A stretch of 37,464 nt of DNA. It comes from Polaromonas sp. CF318. Lineage in GTDB: Bacteria > Pseudomonadota > Gammaproteobacteria > Burkholderiales > Burkholderiaceae_C. The translations under genes were made by a program, and so were the position numbers. Under the pieces are notes generated by a model. The model saw only the letters and a program-made list of their open reading frames with translations. It was not told the origin of the DNA and did no database searches. Position 1 is the first letter of the stretch, and each line of letters starts with the position of its first letter. Location of the stretch: NCBI RefSeq assembly GCF_000282655.1, contig NZ_AKIV01000003.1:1-37464 (forward strand), in the 5' to 3' direction. Positions 1 to 8,886 of this stretch are shown here, one piece after another.

Positions 1-377
1 CGGGCCGCCGCGTAAAGCCACACCATCTCGGGATGGAGCACCCTGTCCTCAAAAACCACGAGGACATCGGGACGCAGTTCCGCCAGCTGGCGATCGACTT
101 CACGGCGGCACCGGGAAATCTCCAGAAGCGTGAAGATGCCGCGCAGCAGGCCTATGCGCTGCAGCGGGTTCTTAAGCTTGCGCTGCCGGTAGGAGCGATC
201 GGGCTGCGCGGTAGAGAGCACTTCGGAACCGAGACCTGCAGACGGCGTATTGGCCGCGAGTTCACCCCCCAGAACCAGCGTCGGTTGGTGCCACGCATTT
301 CGGGCGACCGCGGCCATGACGGCGCGGGCGTCTTCGAGCATGGCCTGGCGGGAGACGAGGACGACGCACTGTGCCAT
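1..377 (-). CDS. Partial hypothetical protein of polysaccharide locus (3' end cut by window edge)
   Basis: An open frame runs leftward from an ATG at 377 to the window edge with no stop, giving the first 125 residues (MAQCVVLVSRQAMLEDARAV...). The N-terminus has an alternating hydrophobic strand (CVVLVS) followed by a helix, and a later 'LRPDVLVVFEDR' strand, which resembles the N-terminal Rossmann half of GT-B-like glycosyltransferases; this is a guess from pattern only. It starts 48 bp after the stop of the preceding gene on the same strand and is probably the next gene of the capsule-type operon. A shorter overlapping frame at 152-445 is a shadow. I do not recognise a family from this fragment. 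Confidence 0.65.
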   Translation of the reverse strand, partial: MAQCVVLVSRQAMLEDARAVMAAVARNAWHQPTLVLGGELAANTPSAGLGSEVLSTAQPDRSYRQRKLKNPLQRIGLLRGIFTLLEISRCRREVDRQLAELRPDVLVVFEDRVLHPEMVWLYAAA

Positions 378-425
378 GTCAGCCTGCTTGCCGACGGCCC
401 GGGCGGGTGTTGGAATGCGCCGATG

Positions 426-1820
426 TCACTTTCGCGCTTCCTCAATCTGGTGGATCAGCCGCATGCATGCCTCGCCGTCAAAAAGGCTGCGTGCCGGCAT
501 TCGCGCCATAGCCTCTGCCATGGACTTGCGGGCCTTGTCGTTCCTCAAACAGGTCTCGCACAGGGAATACAGGGACTCGCGCGTCAAGGCCGGCTCAACA
601 CCCGGCTCGTTCGCAAACAGGGTGTACCCAAAGCCATAGTACTCAAGCGCGACGGAAGGGATGCCGAGCAATTGTGCCCACGAGATCGTGCTGGAATACG
701 CCACAAACAATTGCGCCGCCGGCAGGATTTCGCGCAGGGGTTCGGTGGCAATCGCCAGGCCGAAGCGGCCGGCCAGGGCCTGGTACGCGACCGGCTCCTG
801 CCGGGGATGAAGGGACACCAGGACGTTTTTCCCATTCAGGCGGGCCATGGTCTCAAAAAGAAAGCCGGTTTCGCTTTGCTGGAGCTTGTCATCGGTCAAG
901 CCGTGCTCACTGAGCGGAGGCAGGGCCACCAGCACCAGTGCTTGAGAAGGCGAGAAGCCGTACTTCTCGTCCAGCTGCCCGCGTATGCGCTGGCGATCCT
1001 GGTTGATGCGCCACAAGGTGTCGTGGCTGCACTGCCCGGCGACGACGATCTTGCCGCCGGGCACGCCCAGCTGTTGCATGGTCGCGGCAGCGGCTTCATC
1101 GGTCGCGCTGACTTTGTCGGCCGTCCCGCCGCCGTATGACCAGGGTGCCGGGAAGAGAAGGCCGCATCGGCGCAGCGCCAGGTATTCGCCGGGCCTGAAA
1201 AACAGCACCTGTCGCCCGTCCGCATCCGACCGGACGCCCTGGGGGTAACTGCGCGCGATGGACGCTTTGAGACGTTTCAACGGCCCGCTCGCAAGCTGGT
1301 AGGCGGGGGCTGAGCGCCGGAAGGCGTCGGTGGCCACGTCGGATTTGCCGAATGCCACCGACAGTGTCAGCATGCCCAGCCGGCGCGCCTCGGAGAGCAC
1401 GCCCTGGTCGACCCGGATGTCGCGGTCGTCGGCGGTCAGTACCGCGGCGCCATCGGGGCCCAGCTTCAGGATGCGCCGGGCGAAGCTCCGGCCCCTGGCA
1501 ATGGCCTCCGAGGTGTCCAGGAAGTCCGCGGCTAGTTGCAGGCCCGCTTGCCTCGCCAAGCGCCCCAGCCTTCGCACCAGGGCGTAAGCGACGTAAGCCG
1601 CCAGGCAGAGCATGCCGGCCTGGCGCCAGGCCTGGGAATTCGTGCCGGTCAATTCGGCGCCGGGCGGCAAAGGCTTGGGAAGCAGGTGCCACAGGCCGTT
1701 GGGCACGACCAGGACGGGCTTGTACCCCTGGGCCGACAGTTTCTCCGCAAGCAGGCAGAACTCCGCGACGATGGGCCGGCGACTGCAAAGCAGGTACACA
1801 CGCGTGCCCGCGGCTCTCAT
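426..1820 (-). CDS. Capsule-type GT-B-like glycan transferase (464 aa)
   Basis: Cytoplasmic protein predicted to have two Rossmann-like halves. The C-terminal half carries 'VLVSLHPRQEP' (about residues 333-343) and 'YSSTISWAQLLGIPSVALEYYG' split over residues 375-396. The His-Pro-Arg/Lys element followed by a Ser-Ser/Thr turn and a G-I-P-S-V strand is seen in GT-B enzymes that use nucleotide donors, such as CDP-glycerol transferases, UDP-GlcNAc 2-epimerases and capsule Kdo transferases. The ATG overlaps the TGA of the upstream gene (ATGA at 1817-1820), so translation is probably coupled. It shares the HPr/k and SSxxSWA pattern with the genes at 3343-4893 and, more weakly, 11747-13537. Donor and acceptor cannot be deduced. 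A role in building the exported glycan is inferred from context. Confidence 0.75.
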   Translation of the reverse strand: MRAAGTRVYLLCSRRPIVAEFCLLAEKLSAQGYKPVLVVPNGLWHLLPKPLPPGAELTGTNSQAWRQAGMLCLAAYVAYALVRRLGRLARQAGLQLAADFLDTSEAIARGRSFARRILKLGPDGAAVLTADDRDIRVDQGVLSEARRLGMLTLSVAFGKSDVATDAFRRSAPAYQLASGPLKRLKASIARSYPQGVRSDADGRQVLFFRPGEYLALRRCGLLFPAPWSYGGGTADKVSATDEAAAATMQQLGVPGGKIVVAGQCSHDTLWRINQDRQRIRGQLDEKYGFSPSQALVLVALPPLSEHGLTDDKLQQSETGFLFETMARLNGKNVLVSLHPRQEPVAYQALAGRFGLAIATEPLREILPAAQLFVAYSSTISWAQLLGIPSVALEYYGFGYTLFANEPGVEPALTRESLYSLCETCLRNDKARKSMAEAMARMPARSLFDGEACMRLIHQIEEARK

Positions 1821-3346
1821 GGGTGGCGCGCTTTCACGAAGGCGATCAGGCCGTCGCTCATCGCTTGCGCCGCATCGTCATGCGCGAGATGCTCCGCCTG
1901 TTCCAGTTCCGGCTCCAGCACGCCCTGCAGGCAGATTCTCGAGAAAGCCAGGCAAAGCGCCGCGACGGCATCCAGCTGCGGCTTCCAGCCGCCTGCAATG
2001 CGTTGGAGGGCATCCGCCAGCGATGTGCTGGAGGCTATGGGCAGCACGCCCTCGCCGTCCCTGTACCACGCCGCGCCAAACAGCAACACCGGGATGCCTT
2101 TGCACATGGCGTCCCAGCCGACGCTGCCGGTGACGGTGGCGACGGCTTTCGCGCCCGAAACCAGCTCCGAGGTCTCCACGTCGCGGGGCACCAGCACCAC
2201 ATTCGGGTATGCGGCAATGGCGTCGTAAAACTCCTGAGTGCGCTGCATCTCGCCCCATCCGAAGGGCTGCAGCTGCCAGGGGTGCTCCTTGACGTAGAGC
2301 TTCCAGTCCTTGGGCAGGTTTTTGGCCAGCATGTCCACGATCAGGGTCTGGTCGCCGAACACGCCCCCCAGGGGCACCGTGGCGCGTTCCGGCTGGTAGT
2401 GCAGCGCCAGGAAAACATAGTTCTGTTCGGGCTCAAGCGCCCGGCACAGCGCGTCGTAGCGCCGCATGAGGCCGCGCTTGAGGATCAGGCCCCGCAGGCG
2501 CGCCAGCAGGGTTTCCGTCCAGCCGGCGCGGTCGTGCGGGTAGGACGCGGACCGGAGGTAGGAATTGCGCATGGGGCCGAAACCATACTTGCGCCACAGA
2601 TTCACCGCGCGCCGCAATTCGTAGACCATGGCCCGCCCCAGCGGCGGCGTTGCCGCGCGCCCCTGGAGGCCGTACCGGGCGAGCTTCTTCTTGTAGTTGG
2701 CCGGCACGTCGGCCTGGCCTTGGGTGGAGTTCACAAACCATTTTTGGAAGTCCCCCGGCAGCTCCGAGGCCTGCGCGCCGGGACGCTCCTTGAGCGCGGA
2801 ACGCAAGGCGTCGGAGCCCTGCGTGAAGCTTTCGATCGGGAACACCCATCCCGGCATGCCCAGGCGTTCGAACATGACGGTGGCGATGCCCAGGTGGCGG
2901 GCCAGCGCGAACAGCACGTAGTCAAAAACGATGTGGGGTGAAATCGAAAAAACGATCAAATCCGGCTTCAGGGCCTCCAGCGCGCCCAGCCAGTAGCGAA
3001 GCAGGCCGTAATAGTGCCTGCGGCGCTGGTCGTGCGTGAAGCCCTTGCCGCTGGCGATGTCCATCCTGTCCATCATGTGCAGCGCCGTGATTTCCGCGCT
3101 TGAGAGCGCAGCCAGCAAGCCGGCGTCCAGGGCGGGCAGGGGCCAGGGGGCGGTTTGGCCCGGCATGCCAAGCGCCGCATCCGGGCCGGCAATAAACACC
3201 GCATCCGGGTTCAGGCGCAGAACCGCCGGTTGGTCGTCCGCGGGGGCCGTCCAGAGCACGGGCTGCCACGCCGCTTGCTGGCGGCAATGGTCCGCGATGG
3301 AGCGCCAGACGGCGCCGGCGCACTCGATGTAAAAAACACGCTTCAA
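1817..3346 (-). CDS. Capsular polysaccharide biosynthesis protein, Capsule_synth-like (509 aa)
   Basis: Resembles the capsule-synthesis family that includes KpsC/KpsS-type Kdo transferases (PF05159-like). Supporting elements are 'YQPERATVPLGG' (about 317-328), 'YVKEHPWQ' (351-358), and a C-terminal block beginning 'TVTGSVGWDAM' (404-414) and ending 'GIPVLLFGAAWY' (417-428). In this family the KEHP His/Pro and the TGS...G.P..LFG segment form the nucleotide-binding face. The start is a TTG at 3346 overlapping the upstream TGA (TTGA), with GAGG 9 nt upstream; coupling makes this start reasonable. Whether it transfers Kdo or another sugar is unknown. It may act as a primer or chain-capping enzyme for the ABC-exported polymer; that is inference. 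Confidence 0.8.
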   Translation of the reverse strand: MKRVFYIECAGAVWRSIADHCRQQAAWQPVLWTAPADDQPAVLRLNPDAVFIAGPDAALGMPGQTAPWPLPALDAGLLAALSSAEITALHMMDRMDIASGKGFTHDQRRRHYYGLLRYWLGALEALKPDLIVFSISPHIVFDYVLFALARHLGIATVMFERLGMPGWVFPIESFTQGSDALRSALKERPGAQASELPGDFQKWFVNSTQGQADVPANYKKKLARYGLQGRAATPPLGRAMVYELRRAVNLWRKYGFGPMRNSYLRSASYPHDRAGWTETLLARLRGLILKRGLMRRYDALCRALEPEQNYVFLALHYQPERATVPLGGVFGDQTLIVDMLAKNLPKDWKLYVKEHPWQLQPFGWGEMQRTQEFYDAIAAYPNVVLVPRDVETSELVSGAKAVATVTGSVGWDAMCKGIPVLLFGAAWYRDGEGVLPIASSTSLADALQRIAGGWKPQLDAVAALCLAFSRICLQGVLEPELEQAEHLAHDDAAQAMSDGLIAFVKARHP

Positions 3347-4893
3347 AGGGAGCCTCGCGAAACAATCTGTGCCAGCAGCTTCTCAACACGGGCGCCGGCC
3401 TGGCCGTCAAGCTGGCCCCAATCGGCGGAGACAGTCTTCATTCTCTGTGCCAAGGTTTCGCGCCACGCGGCGTCCCCGCAGAGCTTGTGGAGCTCCGCTG
3501 AAAAGTCCTGCGCCGACTCCACGTTGATACAGCCCGGCACTTCCAGGAAATCACGGTAGCGCGTCAAAAAGCAGTCGAACAGCAACGTCGGCTTGCCGCA
3601 GGCAATGGCCCAGGAGGTGATGGACGAACCGTTGAGCGTCGTGAACGCGTCGCAGGCGGCGACCAGGTCTTCAACGCCGCCGCGCTGGCAGGCCAGTCCC
3701 TGGGTGCGGGCCACCGCGTATTCTTCATCCAGCGTTTTGGGGTGCACGCTGACGATGACGTTGACGCCGTGCCGCACAGCAGCCTGCTTTAGCGCCTGGG
3801 CCCAGGCTGCCGCAAGCTCCTCGTAACTGGCATAGGAAATCGGCCGGCCGCCCAGCCAGGCAAACATGTTGACGGGCCAGCCGCACAGCAGCAGCGGTTT
3901 GCCGACATCGAACCCGTAGGCCTGGCTGAGCCGTTCGCGCACTTCGTGGCGGGTATCGAGCTTGCGCGCCAGCAGGTCCTGGACCGGCGAGCCGATGACG
4001 TGCAGCCGCGACCGCTCCAGGCCCAGGCTTTCAAGGGTGTCGGCCGCGACCTTCGAATCCGCGGTCACTGCTTCCGAAGGCTCCGACAAAGGTGTCCAGG
4101 GTTTGCCGTGAATCAGCCCGCTGGTTTCCAGCGCGAGCGCCCGGTAGCCCGGAAGCCGCAGCACCTTGCGGCCGTCCTGCCGCAGCAGCCAGTGAGGGTA
4201 CATCCTGGCCACCAAGCGGTTCAGCGCGCCCGTCGCCGCATCGTGGTCGGGCCGCGCCCCGGCATAGTCCGCGGTTTCCTGCAGGGAAAACATGGCGAAG
4301 GGCGCGATCAGGCGGGGGATGTCCAGCCTGCCGGCCGCGATCAGCAAAAAGGACAGGTCGCTGCCCACGCCATCCTGGCCCACCACCAGCAGCGAAGGTT
4401 TGCGCGATTCAAGAATGCGCGAGAGCGCCTGGTAGCGCCGGCGAAAACGGCGGCGGTCGCGCGAAAAATTCGCGAGGTCCCGGGCCAGGGTCCTGGCCAC
4501 GCCCACCATGTCCGCGAAGAAGCTGGCGGCCGCGAACAGCGGGATCAATCCCACCGAAAGCAGCGAGCGCCCCGCGGAACGGTTTGGCCTGCCTTCGGGC
4601 AATTGCGCAGGTGCGCTGGCTATTGCCTCCGTGACCGCGCCGACGGGAGCGACGGGTGCCTCGGCGGGAGCGGCGGCCTCATGCAGGCGGCCGTCCGCGT
4701 CCAGCCACTGGAAGCCACGCGCGACCACTTCCGCGCTGTCCGCCGCCAGCCGGCGGTAACCGCGCTTGGCAAAGAAAAACAGCGGCGGGGCGGCCAGGGC
4801 ATTTCGTCCAGCCTCCGCGATCCGCAGTAATTCGGGAAACTCTCCGTACTCCAGTACCGCGAAAAGGGCTTGCGATGGAGGCTGCTGCGCCAT
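3343..4893 (-). CDS. Capsule-type GT-B-like glycan transferase (516 aa)
   Basis: A large protein with an N-terminal Rossmann-like start (residues 8-45), an Ala/Pro-rich low-complexity stretch (about 72-100), a possible hydrophobic segment (about 111-127), then a basic helix (RDRRRFRRRY, 146-154) and a C-terminal GT-B-like half. Diagnostic pieces are 'VIGSPVQDLL' (299-308), 'VIVSVHPKTLDEEY' (379-392) and 'LNGSSITSWAIACGKPTLLF' (420-439). These parallel the LHPR and YSSTISWA blocks of the gene two positions downstream, so the two are probably distant paralogues. It starts with ATG 5 bp from the stop of the methyltransferase gene upstream. The substrate is unknown; membrane association through the central hydrophobic stretch is possible but unproven. 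Confidence 0.75.
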   Translation of the reverse strand: MAQQPPSQALFAVLEYGEFPELLRIAEAGRNALAAPPLFFFAKRGYRRLAADSAEVVARGFQWLDADGRLHEAAAPAEAPVAPVGAVTEAIASAPAQLPEGRPNRSAGRSLLSVGLIPLFAAASFFADMVGVARTLARDLANFSRDRRRFRRRYQALSRILESRKPSLLVVGQDGVGSDLSFLLIAAGRLDIPRLIAPFAMFSLQETADYAGARPDHDAATGALNRLVARMYPHWLLRQDGRKVLRLPGYRALALETSGLIHGKPWTPLSEPSEAVTADSKVAADTLESLGLERSRLHVIGSPVQDLLARKLDTRHEVRERLSQAYGFDVGKPLLLCGWPVNMFAWLGGRPISYASYEELAAAWAQALKQAAVRHGVNVIVSVHPKTLDEEYAVARTQGLACQRGGVEDLVAACDAFTTLNGSSITSWAIACGKPTLLFDCFLTRYRDFLEVPGCINVESAQDFSAELHKLCGDAAWRETLAQRMKTVSADWGQLDGQAGARVEKLLAQIVSRGSL

Positions 4894-4898
4894 GAATG

Positions 4899-5624
4899 TC
4901 AGTGGCCGCCGTGCTTGCGCAGCACGATGATTTCCCGCTGCCAGAACAGCGGCGCGGTCAGGCGCTCGATTTTCAGCAGCATCTGGTCCGACACCATGCC
5001 CCCGCGCGGGCCCGTGAGAAAGCGGAACACCCGGAGGTAAATCTTTGCCCGCGTCAGCGCGGCATCCAGGCGAACCCGGGTGACGACCGAAGCATCCAGC
5101 TGCTTGAGCACCGCAGCGAGATCATCGCCGTCCAGAATCATTTTTTGTCCCTTGACCACCGTCAGGGTCGGTTTGCGGCCGTAGTCGAACACCATCAACC
5201 CGCCGGGGCGCACGACGCGCAGCATGTCCGGGAGTATTTTCGGTAGCCCGCCAATGCCCGAGAGGCTGCGCAGGCACATCACGTTGTCATAGGAGGCGGT
5301 TTCCACCGGGATGCCGGCCGTCAGGTCGCCGGTCTGCAAATGCGAGGCGGGATACTTCTGCCGCACGTGCTCCACAAATTCGCTGGACAGGTCCATGCCG
5401 TCGTAGCGGGTGACCCCAGGCATCCTGCCGATCAGCCGGCCAATCCCGACGGTGCAGTCAAACAAGGTGCCCTTGAGCAAGGGAGCGAGCGTCTGCACCT
5501 CGATTTCATCGCGCAGCACGTCGATGCGGTTGCCGAGTTTGCGCTCATACCTCGCGACGGCATCAGCGCCCTGATGGAGTTGGGCGTACTTTGCGCGGGA
5601 GGCTGAAATATCGTTGTCGTTCAT
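4899..5624 (-). CDS. SAM-dependent class I methyltransferase (241 aa)
   Basis: Class I Rossmann methyltransferase. After a helical N-terminus (residues 1-45), motif I is recognisable as 'GTLFDCTVGIGRL' with the acidic residue of motif II in 'YDGMDLSSEFV'. Motif IV is in 'ASYDNVMCLRSLSGIG', followed by 'RVVRPGGLMVFDYG', the typical post-motif IV strand. The open frame extends to 6014, but that part overlaps the dioxygenase gene antiphase and does not look protein-like. The ATG at 5624 (MNDNDIS...), 11 bp after the dioxygenase stop, is the sensible start. It probably O- or N-methylates a sugar in the polysaccharide or a nucleotide-sugar. In ABC-exported O antigens, methylation can cap the growing chain; such a role here is inference. 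Confidence 0.85.
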   Translation of the reverse strand: MNDNDISASRAKYAQLHQGADAVARYERKLGNRIDVLRDEIEVQTLAPLLKGTLFDCTVGIGRLIGRMPGVTRYDGMDLSSEFVEHVRQKYPASHLQTGDLTAGIPVETASYDNVMCLRSLSGIGGLPKILPDMLRVVRPGGLMVFDYGRKPTLTVVKGQKMILDGDDLAAVLKQLDASVVTRVRLDAALTRAKIYLRVFRFLTGPRGGMVSDQMLLKIERLTAPLFWQREIIVLRKHGGH

Positions 5625-5635
5625 GGGGAGACCGG

Positions 5636-6535
5636 TCAGGCTTTCGCGTAGGGCAATTGGTAGTGGTGTTTGTGCTGGCCGACCATCTGGCCCGCTGCCA
5701 TGGCCGCCCTCATCCTGGCCGGCATGTCGATGACCTTCAGGCCCGCGGCATTGCAATTTGCAAGGACCTCCGGCGAATAGCGGGCCTCGGACCACATGGC
5801 CAGCCGCTCGGAACGGTTCAGGAGGTATTCGCAGTGGCGTTCGAGGTGCTGGTCGTCCAGCGCATAGGAGATCCAGAATCCGGTTCTCTCCACGGGCGGG
5901 AACGGCGCCTGCATGAACTCGGGCAATTTGTTCTGAAGGTAGGGCCCCAGTGGCAGGCCCGGGAAGCCCCGTATGCAGCGGCCCAGCCCGGCGTGCTGGA
6001 TGCGCATGCTCCACACCCCCGCGTCGCCTATGCCGGTATTGAGGTAGCGGTCATGCAAATGGGCCTTCCAGCCGCGAAGCACGCGGTTATGGGAGTCACG
6101 CCTGACGATCAGGCCGCCCGAGCTGGACGAATGGTCCTGCAGGTACAGGCCGAACCGCACCAGGGAATAGCGGCCTTTCCAGTCCGGCGCGTCGAGATCG
6201 GAGCGGTCCGTGTTGTCCCTGTGCCATCCGCCGACGTCCTTGCCGGGGGTATAGCCATGGCCTACGACGGCGTAGCCGCCGTCTCCGTAGTACGCCAGGT
6301 TGTCGCCGCCCAAAAGTTTTTTGGCCACCTGGATAAAGCGCTCGTCGTACACCCAGTGCTGCAGATGGCGATCAGCGAGCGCGTCCACCACGGGCTCGCC
6401 GCCTTCTTCGCGGCCCTTGAGGGAGGCGAACACGTCCTCCCGCATGGCGGCGAATTCCTGGGCGGAGAACATGTTCTTGAGGATCAGGTAGCCATCTCGC
6501 CAGAACTTGTCGTTATCTACATTGAATTTCAACAT
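5636..6535 (-). CDS. Phytanoyl-CoA dioxygenase (PhyH) family Fe(II)/2OG oxygenase (299 aa)
   Basis: Member of the PhyH-type non-haem iron, 2-oxoglutarate-dependent oxygenases. The 'DGYLILKNMFS' N-terminus (14-24) is typical. The iron facial triad can be placed at H105-x-D107 (WHRDNTD) and H181 (RIQHAGLG), with R186 or R189 following as the likely 2OG carboxylate ligand. Length about 300 aa is normal. Enzymes of this family hydroxylate small molecules or tailor natural products. In a polysaccharide operon the likely substrate is a sugar, an acyl substituent or a nucleotide-linked precursor, but nothing in the sequence identifies it. A candidate promoter lies just upstream, at 6586-6613, so this gene may begin a sub-operon. 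Confidence 0.88.
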   Translation of the reverse strand: MLKFNVDNDKFWRDGYLILKNMFSAQEFAAMREDVFASLKGREEGGEPVVDALADRHLQHWVYDERFIQVAKKLLGGDNLAYYGDGGYAVVGHGYTPGKDVGGWHRDNTDRSDLDAPDWKGRYSLVRFGLYLQDHSSSSGGLIVRRDSHNRVLRGWKAHLHDRYLNTGIGDAGVWSMRIQHAGLGRCIRGFPGLPLGPYLQNKLPEFMQAPFPPVERTGFWISYALDDQHLERHCEYLLNRSERLAMWSEARYSPEVLANCNAAGLKVIDMPARMRAAMAAGQMVGQHKHHYQLPYAKA

Positions 6536-6585
6536 CGCAGGCGGCTTTCAGGTAACGCTGGAACGGGTGGTTGGGGGGAATGTGT

Positions 6586-6613
6586 ATTTTAAAGCGCGCG
6601 GCGTGGGGCTCAA
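6586..6613 (-). promoter_or_regulatory. Candidate sigma-70 promoter ahead of the dioxygenase gene
   Basis: On the minus strand, TTGAGC (6613-6608) and TAAAAT (6591-6586) are separated by 16 bp, with an expected start near 6579, about 45 bp before the ATG at 6535. It falls in the 190-bp gap between the acylation cassette and the dioxygenase gene, the widest gap within the region-1 operon. The match is good at the -10 and moderate at the -35. Confidence 0.4.
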
Positions 6614-6725
6614 TGGACAGCCGGAGTCCAAAAGGCCGTCCAGTATCCCTCATTTGCCTCGGCGAACCTTCCCGTGCTGGCGCTGCCGTTTGAGCTCGGA
6701 GAGGGCCACTCACTCTCCTCGGCGT

Positions 6726-7781
6726 TCACCTGGAACTTTTGCCCTTAGGAAAGGTGAATACCCGTTCAAATGCAGCAGGAAAGAGGAACATGTCGCTCAT
6801 GAAGTCCTCAGCCCCTACGCCAGGGACCTTGTAGGACCCATACAGTTTGGCCCCGGCCTGTTCTGCCAGCGCCGTGCTTGCGGCTTGTGTCGTCTGCAAG
6901 GCAAGACACATGGCGGGAACTTCGCACTCAAAAACCCTCGGGTGGTACGGCGCCAGTACGAACGCCACGGAAACGCCGCTCGAAGAAGCTTTCTTCAGGA
7001 GTTTCCGGAAATCTTCCAGGGCAGCCTCGCTTGGAGGTCCTGGAAGCAGCTTGTAGGAGAGGTGCCTCGCATCCCAGGTACGCAGCATTTTTTGCCGGTA
7101 TTCCAGGGAGTACTCATGGCTTCCATCGGCCAGGGTTGCGGCCTCATTGCTATTCCTCGATTCGGCCGGCATGACCCGGTACTCTTTGACTGGAGCGCTT
7201 GGGAGGCTCCTGAGGTTCTTCAAAGCGTAAGCGGGATCGATGCGCTTGCCTTTTTCCTGCTGAACTGCGCAATCCGCCCGTTGCAGGGAGAAAAAACGCA
7301 CCGCGTTGCAGTACTCATCTCCAAGTTCGTAAAAACGATCGTCCGCCCGGGGCTGGAAGGTCCAGTGGTCAATATTGATGAACAGATGCTTTGACTGATG
7401 GGTGATCGCAAGATGGGCATAGATGAGGATGTCCTCGAAGGACCCACCCGATACCCCCAGATTGACGGGTTGTTGGCATTCCGGGGCAATCAGCCTGATG
7501 GCCTTGGCCTGGATGGTCATGGCGCGGCTTGAGCCGATCACATGGCAATCTCCGCGCCCCGCCACCACGAGTGCGCGTTTGATCAATCGCTCGTCCCCGA
7601 CAGCCACCAGCCCGCCCTTGGAGGCAAACAGCTGTTTCGCATAGTCGTCGGCTCTGTCGGCGGCTTTCTTGGGGATTCCCGACGTGAAACGCCCGTCGGT
7701 ATCAATGGTGGAATTGATGCCTGATATGGCGAAAAGGGCAACACATAGGCCTGCGAGAAGCCCCAGTACGATCTTCATCAT
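6726..7781 (-). CDS. Membrane-anchored SGNH-like protein, catalytic His apparently lost (351 aa)
   Basis: An N-terminal transmembrane or signal-anchor helix (residues 3-20) precedes a periplasmic domain resembling the SGNH-like proteins that partner MBOAT acyltransferases (AlgJ/AlgX/DltD-like). The block I nucleophile region is 'HVIGSSRAM' (80-88), and a block II-like 'LGVSGGSFEDI' (108-118) follows. At the C-terminus, where family members have D-x-x-H, it reads 'SDMFLFP' (329-335) with no histidine. The neighbouring paralogue has DDIHP at the equivalent position, so this copy may bind rather than transfer the acyl group. The ATG at 7781 overlaps the upstream TGA by one base (TGATG); an in-frame extension to 7832 lies inside the upstream gene and was not used. 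Confidence 0.8.
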   Translation of the reverse strand: MMKIVLGLLAGLCVALFAISGINSTIDTDGRFTSGIPKKAADRADDYAKQLFASKGGLVAVGDERLIKRALVVAGRGDCHVIGSSRAMTIQAKAIRLIAPECQQPVNLGVSGGSFEDILIYAHLAITHQSKHLFINIDHWTFQPRADDRFYELGDEYCNAVRFFSLQRADCAVQQEKGKRIDPAYALKNLRSLPSAPVKEYRVMPAESRNSNEAATLADGSHEYSLEYRQKMLRTWDARHLSYKLLPGPPSEAALEDFRKLLKKASSSGVSVAFVLAPYHPRVFECEVPAMCLALQTTQAASTALAEQAGAKLYGSYKVPGVGAEDFMSDMFLFPAAFERVFTFPKGKSSR

Positions 7782-8875
7782 CACTTGGACCGCGTCAGTG
7801 CTTTTGCCGAAAGCAGCTGCCGCTCGATGCACGGCTCGCGGGGATGGATGTCATCATAAAACTCACTTTGCCGGCAGTTGGCCGCGGCGGGATCGTAGGA
7901 GCCGCGTACCTCGATTCCCAGGGAATCGGCCTTTGCCCGGATCTTTTCCTCCAGGTGCTGCATGGCCGGAACGTGTCGTATCAGCTGTGGATACATCTCC
8001 GGGTGATAGGCCGGCAAGTAAATGACGACATTTTCTTTTCCCTTCTCTTTCAGGTGGGCCATCAGGCCCCAGAACATCGTCCAGTACCTTTCGTCTATCT
8101 CTTCAAATTTGTTCAAGGCGTAGAGCGGGGGCTGGCTCCGTTTTTTGACGTACGCGGAAGTCTCTTCCGGTGTTCTCGATGCAAACTTGAGGTTGTACAT
8201 GCGCGAGCCATCGGAACGAATCGTGTCGCGCAGGGGGTCCGGCGAGGTTTCCGTCTTTTCGCTGTAGTCAAAACGTCCCTGGCGTATCCGGTTCAGCAAG
8301 CCCAAAGCAGAGGTTTTGCTGTACTCAAAATTCATGAGCTGGCGCCAGCGTACGTTGCGCGAGCAGCGCAGGCCGCTGGAAAGCTTGGGCAACCCAACCA
8401 GTTCAAGGCCGTTGCGGTAGTCGTCGCAGACACTCAGCCATCGATCCTGGTCGGAATTTGCATTGAGTATCCATGGATCGGCTCCCACGATGAACTTCTT
8501 GCCGGGCCAGCCCGAGACCATCTGGCTGATGGCAACGTGATCTTCGATGCTTGCGCCCGAGACCGAGAGGTTGAGCACAGGCTTGCCCAGCATGTCGGAA
8601 CTGATCTGCATCGACCGGGAGGAGCCCATGACTATCCATTCCGGCTCGGTCAGGGGTGCTTCTTCGGTTCGCATTTTCTGAAGAATGCGTTCGTCGTAGT
8701 TGGACATGCCCACGACATATTTGCCTTGTCCCAGTATTTTCGCCATGCCCCGTTCGTATTGGTGGCCCCAATCGAACAATTTGGCAGGGTCGACGTAGAG
8801 ATTGACCGCCGCGGTGGCCAGCACCATGAACGCCGTTGTTCCAGCCGCGCGAATGAGAAACCGTGTGTTGAACAT
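7781..8875 (-). CDS. Membrane-anchored SGNH-like O-acyltransferase partner (364 aa)
   Basis: Signal-anchor helix at residues 7-27, then a periplasmic SGNH-like domain. Block I reads 'VMGSSRSM' (82-89) with Ser85/86 as candidate nucleophile. 'LNLSVSGASIEDH' (101-113) corresponds to block II. The C-terminal 'YDDIHP' (340-345) supplies the D-x-x-H dyad (D341, H344). It sits 11 bp downstream of the MBOAT gene and overlaps the second SGNH-like gene, so all three form one cassette. By analogy with alginate acetylation, the MBOAT would bring the acyl group across the inner membrane and this protein would pass it to glycan hydroxyls in the periplasm. The acyl group and acceptor are inferred, not shown. 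Confidence 0.82.
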   Translation of the reverse strand: MFNTRFLIRAAGTTAFMVLATAAVNLYVDPAKLFDWGHQYERGMAKILGQGKYVVGMSNYDERILQKMRTEEAPLTEPEWIVMGSSRSMQISSDMLGKPVLNLSVSGASIEDHVAISQMVSGWPGKKFIVGADPWILNANSDQDRWLSVCDDYRNGLELVGLPKLSSGLRCSRNVRWRQLMNFEYSKTSALGLLNRIRQGRFDYSEKTETSPDPLRDTIRSDGSRMYNLKFASRTPEETSAYVKKRSQPPLYALNKFEEIDERYWTMFWGLMAHLKEKGKENVVIYLPAYHPEMYPQLIRHVPAMQHLEEKIRAKADSLGIEVRGSYDPAAANCRQSEFYDDIHPREPCIERQLLSAKALTRSK

Positions 8876-8886
8876 GCGCTATGGGG

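Noticed and set aside
152..445. 97-codon minus-strand frame at the left edge
   Set aside because: Pro/Ser/Arg-rich shadow; the frame starting at ATG 377 and open to the window edge has a far more protein-like sequence.
5625..6014. N-terminal extension of the methyltransferase frame
   Set aside because: The added 130 residues are Pro/Arg/Gly-rich and overlap the dioxygenase gene on the same strand in another frame. The ATG at 5624 directly follows the dioxygenase stop.
6698..6718. GGAGAG...CTCTCC stem just after the second SGNH-like gene as a terminator
   Set aside because: Only a 6-bp stem with a 9-nt loop and no T-run; too weak to annotate.
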